This document shows, piece after piece, positions 1 through 7,697 of a DNA stretch of 13,012 nucleotides (its first letter is position 1; every line of letters begins with the position of its first letter). The position numbers and the translations under genes are program-made. A model generated the notes under the pieces. It was given only the letters and a program-made list of their open reading frames with translations. It did no database searches and had not been told where the DNA came from. Source of the DNA: Cyclostephanos tholiformis (Eukaryota; Bacillariophyta; Thalassiosirophyceae; Thalassiosirales; Thalassiosiraceae); assembly GCA_036939975.1 (NCBI GenBank), contig JALLPB010000783.1, positions 1 to 13,012 on the forward strand. The letters run 5' to 3'.

Positions 1-217
1 TAATTGTGTAACATAATTTTAGGGGGCTTCCCCCTCATTTCCCTCAACCTCATTATTTTTTGTCGCGCGTATGTTGTAGCGTCTGTCAGTTGTTTTGGTA
101 GCAGCGATGGTCATGCAGTGCGAGTTCGTTTTCATCTACTATCTATGATGTAGATACTCCTAATTTTTTTTATCCTCCTCCTTTCACCCCGGAGAGGCAG
201 GGGCATCCAGATTCATC
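1..217 (+). promoter_or_regulatory. 5' flank / 5' UTR of the CstF-77-like gene
   Basis: This is the upstream region of the first gene. An in-frame TAA at 161-163 with no ATG between it and position 218 makes 218 the first possible Met, so the start is well fixed. A T-run and pyrimidine tract (164-190) precedes a CAG at 198-200; this could be an initiator-like element or the 3' splice site of an intron in the 5' UTR. No clear TATA box is visible. Function is inferred from position only. Confidence 0.4.
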
Positions 218-3200
218 ATGTCCGAGAGCATCCTACTTGAAGATGACGACGATGCCATGTTCGGTGACGGAGACGAGGAGGAAGAGGAAGAGGACGACGA
301 CGTCGTCGACGTGCCAACCCCGGCAACCACGGTCAAGATGGAGGCCGCCCCGGTCGAGGGGACGTACGCCGAAGCCGGCGACAACGTCAACGACGGCGAC
401 TTAAAGGTCGAGAATGGGATGAACGGAGGCGCCGTCGTGCCGCCGCCCGTCCTCGCCGCCGTCTCGCCCAACAGCAACAACGGTGGTCCTACGTCGCCGC
501 TCCTGCTGCCGACCTCGCTCCCGTCGACGTCTCCCTTCCCCCACCACAACGCCGGTCCGACGTCCGACCGACTGCGCAATGCCATGTCGCGTATAGCCAC
601 CAATCCCGCCGGGGACGCCGAGGCCTGGCAGGCGCTCATCACCGAGGCTCAGTCCTGCTATCGGACCCTCCTCCCGAGCTTGCACAGGCTTAAGTACACG
701 TCTGGGGGCGGGGATATAGCTATCGAAATCGAGTCGGAGCTCGTCGAGCGCAAATTGGACTGGATCGAGGCGTGCTACGGCGCCCTGCTGCATCACTTCC
801 CGTACGCGGTGACGCACTACGTGCAGCTCGTGGAGATGCTCCTGCGACTTGGCGCGCTCACCCCGGACGAGGAGGAGCAATGCGGCCCCGCCGGGGGGAT
901 CGGAGGCGCGGGGGGAGGGTCAGCCCTGTCCGACCCGGCGCTGGCCACGCCGGACCAGGGCGTGGCATCGTCCCCCGCGTCGCTCTTAATGCACCCCTTC
1001 GCGGCCGCCGGGGGCACCGCGCGACAGAGGTCGTGCGACGACAAGATTGACGGGATATTCCGACTATGCCTGGGCGTTGGCCCCGACGGCTCCCCCGCGC
1101 TCCACGGGAACATCGCTCCTGGTCAGATGATCGACGTCGGGCGCGCGACCGCCGTCGACGGCGCACGAACGATCGTGGGCGGCCTCGCTCGGCATTCTGT
1201 GGACCTGTGGCTGCTCTACGTCCGGTGGCGATCCAGGGACGCGGCGAGGTCCGTTTCAGTTGCGGTATCGATCCCACCCGCCCCTCCCGGGTACGTCCCC
1301 GGCCTCGCGCAGCAGCCGAGCGTCCTCCATCGGCAGTACGAGGAGACACTGCGATCGGCCTACCGGGATCGGAAGGAGGGAATACGCGACGCTGTAGTAC
1401 GCGCGTACGAGTCGGCGCTTGACAGGGGTGCAGGATTCTCGCAGAACAATCACTTGCTGTGGAAGCGGTACGTTAATTACGTCAAGTCCTGGACAGACGT
1501 CGTCAATTACGCACCGGTTGCCCTATCCCTCATTCGATGGTATCCCCCCGGAGTCAGTCCACCCGCGCTACCTCCCCCCGACCCGGCACATGACCACTAT
1601 ACCTCCCAGAGGCAGTTGAGTCAGTTACGCTCCATTTACCAGCGCGGGATTACTCATCCCATGACCGGTCTGGATCAATTCTGGCAGGAGTACGAAATCT
1701 TCGAACGGTCGCATTCTGAGAGTCTGGGAAGCGTGCTGATTGCGGAATATCAGCCGCGATATCAGCACGCGCGCAGCATTTATCTGGAGAGGAATAGGGT
1801 CTGGACGGCCCGGGAGCTGATGGTGGGGCGACTGGCTGTGCCTCCTGTGGGGTACGAGGGAGGCGGCGCCGTCGGCGGGATGATGGGTGGATGTGTGGGC
1901 TCCGGGGGGATGGGATCGACCTCGCGTGGGGGGTTAGGGGGGACGACGACGACCTCCGCCCTTGACGCTGACGACGACTTCGGCGCAGAGGTTGCCCATG
2001 GGGGGACCGGGCATATAGCCGGCATGTCCGGGGGCAAGACCTCCGAGGCCGAGTACGTTGTACGAATGGAGGATGAGCTTAGGACGCTTTCGAGGTGGCG
2101 CCGTCGCGCGGCGTACGAACGGACTAATCCCGAGCGTCTCAATTCGTCCGAGTTGGCGATGCGAGTGCGGGCTAGCTTTTCCGAGGAGGTTTGCGCGTTC
2201 GCGAGGCATCCAGAAGTTTGGTACGAGTGGAGCCAATGGGAATTACTTCACGGTGGCTCCACCGCGGCGGCGAGCGCGTCTTCCAGTGCACCCAATGGAG
2301 CCAATGGACCAATTCTTGGAGGTGGTGGAGCGAGCGCATCGTCGGCGGCATTAATCGCACCGGCCGTGGCTGGGGAGTGGAAATCCGGGGGCAATGCATT
2401 GCGTGCCATCGCCGTATTAACCCTTGGCATGGAATCACTTCCGGACTGTGCTTTGTTGGCGCTTGCGCAGGCAGAGATACTCGAACGTCACTTGGGTGGT
2501 AACTCAGACAGGAAAGATGACAAGGATGGTTGCGGTATGGGTGGATGTATCGAAGTATTGGAACGATACGTTCATCGATCGCCCACCACGCTAGGATTTG
2601 TTCTCTTGCAGCGTTTGGTCCGGCGGCACAAGGGTGTCAATGCCGCACGGGCTGTGTTCGGTCACGCGCGTCGCACATTGAAAGTGCGGGAGGAAGACAA
2701 AAGTTTTGACGACGAGAATGAGTCGTCGGCAGCATTCACTAAGAAGAAGGAAGACGATGGACACACTAAGGAGAAGGCCGATGGTGCCGTTACGGGGCTC
2801 GCTTCGGCACATCAGCGTATGGTGACTAATCGTCTCAAGGCATCTGTAGGAGCCTTACCCACAAATGGTGATAAGCCTCAAACTCCTACCACTGCAAACG
2901 GAGGCTTCATTACCTGGCACCTCTACACGGCACACGCTATCATGGAACATCGTCTTGGCAAAAATCCGAATGTTGCGGCACGCATCTATGAGTTGGGGCT
3001 GCGGAAGCACCGCACCTTTCTATCGAATCCTCAGTATGTTCTTCATTATGCGAACTTACTGCTCGAACTCAAAGATGAGGAAAATCTCCGTAGTCTATTG
3101 ATGCGAGCTGTGGCGGCGTGTGAAGAAGAGGAAGCTGTAACCTCTGCTGGTGGATCAGATGCAGTAGTAATCGCCAGAAAAAGAGAAATGCAGCGTCCTC

Positions 3201-4108
3201 TATGGGACATGATGCTCAAGTTCGAATCCATTCTTTCATCTCACAACAACAAGGGCAACATTTTGGCAGACATCTCGTCCATTGAGGCTCGTCGTCGACG
3301 TGCACTTTATGGCCCCAACAATGAGGACGTTGTCATGGGTGGCGACGGATCACCCGACGACGACGACGATTGTAACCTCGGTACGGGCATTCAAAAAAGT
3401 TCGCTGAATGAACAACTGACACGCGTTGAGGGATATGATGTCGCAAGTCGTATAGCCAACGGCATGGGACGGCTGGTTGATGTCTTGACTGTTACAGGTG
3501 CCATCGGCAACGGCGATTTTGACAGCTCCTCCAAAAGCTTAGACTTTGCAGCGGCGGCGAGCGCCTCTCTTGTGGCGGGAAGTATTTCGTCTGACCTTTG
3601 GGGAGACGAGTATGCTGGTGGTCCGAGCGATGTTTCTTTTGTAAAGCGACTTCGGTTCCAACGCGAGAGTCGTACCCGAGCGGCGGTATCGGCTTTGGGA
3701 CTAGCCGGCTCCAACTTGGGCACCACTGGCACCTCAGTCAAACTCCTGTCATCGCGTGAACGCACTGCCGGAGTTGCAGGTCAAGCAGCTGCCAATGCCC
3801 TCGCCCTTCAGAACATTCCAGAGTGGCTCCGTCCTCTCTTACTGCTCTTGCCTCCTGTGGCCAAGTTTGGAAGAAGCACAGTTAAGCCACCACCGCATCA
3901 TACTGAAATGGCACTATCAACGTTGCGTGCCAATCCGCTCCCCGCTAGCCGTCCAGTGGTGACATCGAATATCAACTCTCTGAAGAAGCGTGGGCGTGAT
4001 GACGGAGATTCGTCCGACGATGAAAATGGCGACACAGTTGGTGGAGGTCATAGCAGTCAGTTTAGATCGAGGCAGCGCATGCGACTTCTCAATTCTAGCT
4101 CAAATTAA
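218..4108 (+). CDS. CSTF3: CstF-77 / Rna14-like (Suf family) pre-mRNA cleavage and polyadenylation factor
   Basis: Large intronless ORF of 1296 residues. The family is the HAT-repeat scaffold of the cleavage stimulation factor (animal CstF-77/Su(f), yeast Rna14), which acts in the nucleus in mRNA 3'-end cleavage and polyadenylation. Visible support: an N-terminal HAT-like stretch (about 132-213); a segment at about 466-530 with YQRGITHPM, then DQFWQEYEIFER and a paired-helix YQHARSIYLERNRVW, matching the Suf pattern; HPEVWYEWSQWE (664-675); a HAT block at about 899-960 (VAARIYELGLRKH, PQYVLHYANLLLEL); RPLWDMMLKFE (993-1003) followed by EARRRR; and a late LLPPV segment (about 1198-1240) recalling the C-terminal region of CstF-77. 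The N-terminus is acidic (8-28) and the C-terminus carries basic NLS-like KKRGR (1256-1260). Animal homologues are roughly 720-770 residues; the excess here is Gly/Ala/Ser-rich insertions (about 222-265, 545-605, 680-715) and an acidic linker. Start is the first in-frame Met after TAA at 161. It could be another HAT protein (Prp39/Crn family), but the Suf-like blocks favour CstF-77. Confidence 0.8.
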   Translation: MSESILLEDDDDAMFGDGDEEEEEEDDDVVDVPTPATTVKMEAAPVEGTYAEAGDNVNDGDLKVENGMNGGAVVPPPVLAAVSPNSNNGGPTSPLLLPTSLPSTSPFPHHNAGPTSDRLRNAMSRIATNPAGDAEAWQALITEAQSCYRTLLPSLHRLKYTSGGGDIAIEIESELVERKLDWIEACYGALLHHFPYAVTHYVQLVEMLLRLGALTPDEEEQCGPAGGIGGAGGGSALSDPALATPDQGVASSPASLLMHPFAAAGGTARQRSCDDKIDGIFRLCLGVGPDGSPALHGNIAPGQMIDVGRATAVDGARTIVGGLARHSVDLWLLYVRWRSRDAARSVSVAVSIPPAPPGYVPGLAQQPSVLHRQYEETLRSAYRDRKEGIRDAVVRAYESALDRGAGFSQNNHLLWKRYVNYVKSWTDVVNYAPVALSLIRWYPPGVSPPALPPPDPAHDHYTSQRQLSQLRSIYQRGITHPMTGLDQFWQEYEIFERSHSESLGSVLIAEYQPRYQHARSIYLERNRVWTARELMVGRLAVPPVGYEGGGAVGGMMGGCVGSGGMGSTSRGGLGGTTTTSALDADDDFGAEVAHGGTGHIAGMSGGKTSEAEYVVRMEDELRTLSRWRRRAAYERTNPERLNSSELAMRVRASFSEEVCAFARHPEVWYEWSQWELLHGGSTAAASASSSAPNGANGPILGGGGASASSAALIAPAVAGEWKSGGNALRAIAVLTLGMESLPDCALLALAQAEILERHLGGNSDRKDDKDGCGMGGCIEVLERYVHRSPTTLGFVLLQRLVRRHKGVNAARAVFGHARRTLKVREEDKSFDDENESSAAFTKKKEDDGHTKEKADGAVTGLASAHQRMVTNRLKASVGALPTNGDKPQTPTTANGGFITWHLYTAHAIMEHRLGKNPNVAARIYELGLRKHRTFLSNPQYVLHYANLLLELKDEENLRSLLMRAVAACEEEEAVTSAGGSDAVVIARKREMQRPLWDMMLKFESILSSHNNKGNILADISSIEARRRRALYGPNNEDVVMGGDGSPDDDDDCNLGTGIQKSSLNEQLTRVEGYDVASRIANGMGRLVDVLTVTGAIGNGDFDSSSKSLDFAAAASASLVAGSISSDLWGDEYAGGPSDVSFVKRLRFQRESRTRAAVSALGLAGSNLGTTGTSVKLLSSRERTAGVAGQAAANALALQNIPEWLRPLLLLLPPVAKFGRSTVKPPPHHTEMALSTLRANPLPASRPVVTSNINSLKKRGRDDGDSSDDENGDTVGGGHSSQFRSRQRMRLLNSSSN

Positions 4109-4120
4109 GCCTGCGGTGTG

Positions 4121-4140
4121 ACGTGAAATTTTTTTCACGT
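4121..4140 (+). repeat. Perfect inverted repeat (hairpin) in the 3' UTR of the CstF-77-like gene
   Basis: ACGTGAAA (4121-4128) and TTTCACGT (4133-4140) are exact reverse complements around a TTTT loop, 12 nt after the stop codon. The hairpin lies 31 nt before an AATAAA. It could mark the transcript 3' end or be a chance palindrome; ACGTGA is also the core of CRE/ABRE-type sites, so a protein-binding role is possible. Function unknown. Confidence 0.6.
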
Positions 4141-4171
4141 ATTCATACTAATGACACACAGATGGCATAGC

Positions 4172-4177
4172 AATAAA
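4172..4177 (+). terminator. Putative polyadenylation signal AATAAA
   Basis: Canonical AATAAA hexamer 64 nt after the stop codon of the CstF-77-like ORF, followed by a T/G-rich stretch (4188-4206) suitable as a downstream element. Position fits a short 3' UTR. Stramenopile genes often lack a strict AATAAA, so this is plausible rather than certain. Confidence 0.5.
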
Positions 4178-4593
4178 AGAACAACATTTGTTTCTACTTT
4201 GTGTTATATTCATCGTTGCATCTGTATGAAAGTTAAGCCGATTGGAAATGATGGATATTTATGGGGGTAGCAAGCTCATACGGTTCCTCATTAAGCGTAC
4301 TTAACTACTAATGCTCGCATGTTTTGAGTAGGTTCCGCGTATGTATTCGACTTGAAGTCTACAAAGCAATATCAGAGAATGCGCAGCACTCGTCGAGCTC
4401 ACGACAAGTTTTCCGACAGCCCACTTTAATTCGCTAAGTATTGGATATTCTTTAAGCCGCCAAAAGGTGGTATCACAACAAGCCTTGACGAAGGCGGCGA
4501 AGGAGCGAACCAGTGAACACTATTTTTAAATGGCTGCTTTGCTGTAGATTTGTTGCAGCAAAAGTTTTACAATCTTTGTCGTCAATCTAAAAT
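4178..4593. other. Intergenic spacer between convergent genes
   Basis: About 400 bp between the tail ends of two convergent genes. I see no ORF of note, no RNA gene and no strong repeat. It should contain the 3' UTR end of the minus-strand gene, but no AATAAA on the minus strand is evident. Confidence 0.5.
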
Positions 4594-4638
4594 TTCACGA
4601 GCCTTCAATTCACGAGCCTTCAATTCACGAGCCTTCAA
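4594..4638 (-). repeat. 15-bp tandem repeat, three exact copies, spanning the stop codon of the membrane-protein gene
   Basis: TTCACGAGCCTTCAA occurs three times head to tail (4594-4608, 4609-4623, 4624-4638). The last copy (first on the minus strand) contains the end of the CDS (Leu-Glu-Gly-Ser) and its TGA stop at 4625-4627. Because 15 is a multiple of three, each copy repeats the same in-frame TGA, so the coding end was duplicated downstream into the 3' UTR. Confidence 0.9.
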
Positions 4639-6223
4639 GATCAGCTGGATCAAAACAATAATGTGAACCATATGTTCCCTGGTTATGGTATAGTTCTAAA
4701 ATGTGAGTCTAATATACAAATAACCTCAAAGCACAAGAACAAAGAAAAAAAAACATGACCTACCTGTCCTGCACATCCCGGCACTGGTTCGAAGGAAATT
4801 CTGTAATAGCAAAATAAGCCTTCAACGCAATCCTCATTCTGGAAGCAACCACCGTGGCATTTTTCACACGGAGCTTTTTTGTCACAGTTAAATTCTTCGT
4901 CAACACTCAACAGGTCTGTCTCATCCAGACCGGTTACAAATGGATCGTAGCAATAGCTTTGCGCAGGAATCCCAGGACCTAAGCAACCAGGTATGGGCTC
5001 ATATCCTATCCGTTGGAAGCAAAATAATCCCTCCTCGCACGCGTCATCGGCAATGCATGCCCCTGAAATCAAAAGAAGAAAGTGAGTTTAGATTGAATCG
5101 AACCCGTCAGGTGGCATGTGCAACTTGCAAGCTTACCAAGGCACTTCCCACACGGTTCCTCCCCGGTGCACTTCCCACATGGCTCGTCTCCAGTACAATC
5201 ATTTTCCCTATCCGAAAGAATCAGAATTTCAGTTGGACTACTCGATGTTGGACTACTCGATGTTGGACTACTCGATGTTGGGCTACTCGATGTAGGTATG
5301 TGGCTCACAGTTGGCGGAGTCGTATCTAACCTCGTTGGCGCCGTTGTTGTTAGTAGCGTAGGAGCAAGCGCAGATTTCAAAGGACTCTCAGTTGGGGCTT
5401 CCGTTTCAGAAGATACCCAAAGAAATTCCATCTGAGACAATTCAGAAGTAACGCCGGTTACTTTATCCACAGCAGCAGAGCAATCAGCTACTGTACAATC
5501 GGCAGTAACCAATGAAGAATACAGCACAGTATGTATTGTGTCTAAGTTCTCCTGGATATGCCGAGTCCATTTTCTGTTCTCAACGCTGGGCATTGTATAT
5601 CCATCGAATTTATCAACTCTTACTGACTCCACTGAGTAACCTTCAGGAAGCCTATCCAGCAATGCGGCAGTAATCGTGCTTACGATATGGTCCTCGACGA
5701 GGCTCCAATTTTCGAGCTCAGAGGGGTTCAATCCATCGGAGAAGTTCGGAACCTTCCCTTCCAAGAAATCGGGTAGCAAAATATTTACCTCAGACACCGA
5801 GACGGGATCAGTTGATGTGGAACTGGGCTCGTCGTTCTGTGCTGGCGCTGATGCTGGTAAAAATTCAACAGGATCTGTCACATTGTTTTGGTCGGATTCC
5901 ATGCTAATGGCCGAAGGAGCGGATTGTAACACTCCAACTATCATTATCGAAAAAAAGCCGAGGAACACTATTGCTACGATCCCTAATAATGCTTTCATTT
6001 TAGTAGATGAGCTGCGCAGCCAAACGGGGAAAATGCCGCCCCTGCTGGGTTGCGACGCCAGCGAAAGCCTGCCGATGTCAGACTGGACGGCGAACTCATT
6101 ACCAACCACTACGGCTGTCCCCGCAGAGTCCACAATAATCTCTTGCGAATCACCGTTCAAAGTACCTTGACCATGTTCTTGTGAAGGATTGAATTGCAGC
6201 CCCATGTTTGGAAAAGGTTTCAC
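4625..6223 (-). CDS. Predicted type II membrane protein with Ser/Thr/Pro stalk and two Cys-rich extracellular modules (3 exons)
   Basis: Spliced product of 479 residues: exon 1 6223-5137, exon 2 5062-4764, exon 3 4678-4625. Residues 1-76 are hydrophilic with Lys at 75 and 77; 79-99 is one strong membrane segment (ALLGIVAIVFLGFFSIMIVGV), suggesting N-terminus inside and C-terminus outside. The ectodomain has Asn-X-Ser/Thr sites at about 114, 160 and 172, a mixed domain to about 268, then a low-complexity stalk with four PTSSS units (about 310-331). Two homologous Cys modules follow: about 342-403 (GLFCFQR, EPIPGC, YCYDP) and about 421-473 (GLFCYYR, EPVPGC, YCFDP). The module-2 ending YCFDP exists only if exon 3 is joined, at exactly the spacing seen in module 1, which strongly supports the model. 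I know this Cys style from diatom secreted/surface proteins but no function; adhesion or wall association would be guesswork. Start is the first Met of the frame; Met 7 is an alternative. The gene carries 15-bp and 27-bp tandem duplications. Confidence 0.72.
4679..4763 (-). other. Intron 2 of the membrane-protein gene (85 nt, phase 0)
   Basis: Donor CAG|GTAGGT at 4763 and acceptor ATAACCAG| at 4679. Removing it joins ...GCAGQ to GTYGSHYCFDP, restoring the C-x-G-x-G then YC[YF]DP spacing of the first module. The intron is T-rich, not a multiple of three, and holds an in-frame TAA at 4683-4685, so retention would truncate module 2. A nearer AG at 4704-4703 would also be in frame but inserts ten residues that break the module match. 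Confidence 0.75.
5063..5136 (-). other. Intron 1 of the membrane-protein gene (74 nt, phase 1)
   Basis: Donor CTTG|GTAAGC at 5136 and acceptor TTGATTTCAG| at 5063, with a pyrimidine-rich stretch before the acceptor. Splicing joins ...CGKCL-G-ACIADDACEEGLFC without disturbing frame and links the first Cys pairs to the rest of module 1. Unspliced, the frame runs into a stop within the intron (5071-5069). Confidence 0.85.
5141..5194 (-). repeat. 27-bp imperfect tandem duplication inside the coding sequence
   Basis: Two adjacent 27-nt units (about 5141-5167 and 5168-5194) encode CTGEEPCGK and CTGDEPCGK. They add an extra Cys pair at the entrance of the first extracellular module; the second module has a single equivalent (CDKKAPCEK). 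A recent in-frame duplication is the simplest explanation. Confidence 0.75.
5232..5291 (-). repeat. 15-bp coding minisatellite, four copies (PTSSS repeat)
   Basis: GTTGGACTACTCGAT repeats at 5232-5246, 5247-5261 and 5262-5276, and once with a single substitution at 5277-5291. On the minus strand it encodes Pro-Thr-Ser-Ser-Ser units forming the stalk between the membrane-proximal domain and the Cys modules. Near-identity of copies implies recent expansion and probable length polymorphism. Confidence 0.9.
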
Positions 6224-6455
6224 AACGGGCTTCGCGCTGGAGAGTTCGACAGGGCGTTATTGTTGATACACTTATCTGATTTTAGTAAGGGAGTTTTGGA
6301 GCCGAAACCCGGCGCGCCCGGTCCCGGCTTTTTTTTTACTTTTTTATATTATTTTAGCCCTATTTTATTTTCCGTTCACAGTTTTGGGCCTTCAAACGGA
6401 AGACAGTCAAGTCTGGCTAAAAAATGGAACAACTATGAGCAACAAATAATGACAG
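6224..6455 (-). promoter_or_regulatory. Upstream region of the membrane-protein gene, with GC-rich quasi-palindrome
   Basis: The 232 bp between the gene start and the Copia element must hold the native promoter unless the element supplies one. A quasi-palindrome at 6300-6329 is centred on GGCGCGCC with matched outer arms (AGCCG/CGGCT, ACC/GGT), next to a T-run on the plus strand. GGCGCG-type cores resemble E2F sites, but no regulator can be named. No ORF of note. Confidence 0.35.
6451..6455. repeat. Target-site duplication, left copy (GACAG)
   Basis: GACAG immediately precedes the left LTR (TGTAGG...) and is repeated exactly at 7788-7792 right after the right LTR (...TAACA). Five base pairs is the usual duplication length for Copia integrases. 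Confidence 0.85.
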
Positions 6456-6546
6456 TGTAGGACTCCGGTCCCCGTCATGGAAGGCATGAGAGGATAGGAG
6501 TAGCAAGGGAGGTATTAAAGTACCTTACTCTACGTATATACTAACA
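6456..6546 (-). repeat. 3' LTR of the Copia derivative (91 bp)
   Basis: Minus strand starts TGTTAGTATATACG and ends GTCCTACA, giving TG...CA termini. It matches 7698-7787 except for three substitutions. It contains TATATAC, a possible TATA element, and the stop codon of the RNase H frame (6525-6527). The LTR is far shorter than the several hundred bp typical of Copia families. Confidence 0.88.
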
Positions 6547-7697
6547 CCCCCCCCACAATCCATACTGCAAGTGTGGATTGTGTCATCATGCCAAATGACA
6601 ATTAACCACGGATTATCTTTTATGTCTTCAAGAATGGGTGCATGAATCTGTGCGGCACGAGCCGTTGTGGGAGTGGTAAAGGAATCTGGAACAAATGATT
6701 TAATATCTTTGTAAAAGTCACTGTAAGTAGTAATCGCATGTTGGTACACCGGCGAGTATTGTGGAGGAACATGTCCTAGGAGAAAGTCGGCGTGTCGATG
6801 GAAGAGAATTCGAGAAAGTGCCTTTGTGAGGTGGTCAGATGGGTTAATTGAGGTGTCGATGCATTCGAGAATGATCAAATCACGTTCAATCCAATTGCAT
6901 AAGGTGAAGTACTTAATGTCAATGTGGAGAGTACGTGGGGTGGGTTTCTGTGCATTACCCATTGAGGTACAGCCGTCATTGTCTTCGTAGGCCACCGTAG
7001 CGGCCTCCTGCAGGATGTCGAGGTCACAGAGGATGCTGCGTATAAACAGGCACATACGGCCAAGGTCACATGCGGCCATGAATTCTGCCTTGGTTAAAGA
7101 GAGTTCCACGGTGGGTTGGAATTTTGTTTTATACGCGACAGTACCGCCAGCAAGTTGGATGCAAATGCCGCTGAAGGATCGGCGTGTCTTGACACAGGAG
7201 GCCCAGTCGGAATCGCCGTATGCAACGGCAATGTGTGCATTGTGCTGTGGACGTCCATCCAGGAGAAGATCCTTGACATTGCTGTTAACTGTGGGGAGAG
7301 GACCCACTAGTAGGTCATCGCGCTTACGGGTGCGCCAGAAGTAGATCCCGTCATGACGTGTGATGTAGACAAATCATTTAGCATGCTTCAGGCCATGATA
7401 ATGGTGTTCTGCCGGGGCCGAGTTAAATTGCAACAATTTGACACTAGTGTAGGAAATGTCAGGATGGCAGGTGGTCATGGCCCAAACAAGTTCTCTGACG
7501 CCGGCTTTATACTTAATATCCATCCTCGAAGTGAGCTGTTGCTGCTCTTTAGGGTCGGACGGGCCGATGGTGGCATTGAATTTCTTGATCCATGCGGGGT
7601 CGGTAGAGAGGGGGGTCGGGCGGTTCTCTGTAAGAGGGATTTTATGTAGCCACATTTGTAGATACTTTGCACAAACGTTAGTGTTTGCTCATAACCA
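6525..7697 (-). pseudogene. Copia pol remnant: reverse transcriptase end plus RNase H
   Basis: One frame from 7655 down to 6525 is open except for a single TGA at 7374-7376. Before it: GVRELVWAMTTCHPDISYTSVKL and EHHYHGLKHA, the end of a Copia reverse transcriptase. After it: DGIYFWRTR, then RNase H with all four acidic positions: DSDW, KAEF, YEDND and HIDIKYF (residues about 34, 75, 109 and 130 counted from 7307), followed by SDHLTK and LLGHVPPQYSPVYQ. The usual S-T/A-EAE motif is altered to L-T-KAEF. Upstream of 7655 the sequence YEQTLTFVQSIY in another frame (about 7692-7657) may be more RT, implying a frameshift. The frame runs through the polypurine tract into the 3' LTR. No gag, protease or integrase, so it cannot be a functional polyprotein. 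Confidence 0.85.
6547..6556 (-). other. Polypurine tract of the Copia element
   Basis: Minus strand GTGGGGGGGG directly precedes the TG of the 3' LTR, the position where plus-strand DNA synthesis of an LTR retroelement is primed. It is also translated in the remnant frame as Gly residues. Confidence 0.75.

Noticed and set aside
184..2812. Many open frames of 60-163 codons on both strands overlapping the first gene
   Set aside because: They are out-of-frame or antisense shadows caused by high GC and lack motifs; the 1296-codon frame explains the region.
5080..5110. GGGTTCGATTC on the minus strand inside intron 1, resembling a tRNA B box
   Set aside because: The 74-nt intron has no matching A box, acceptor stem or cloverleaf; a chance match.
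4940..6170. Plus-strand open frames opposite the membrane-protein gene
   Set aside because: They mirror the coding strand and its repeats (for example Trp-Thr-Thr-Arg-Cys repeats from the PTSSS array); no independent support.
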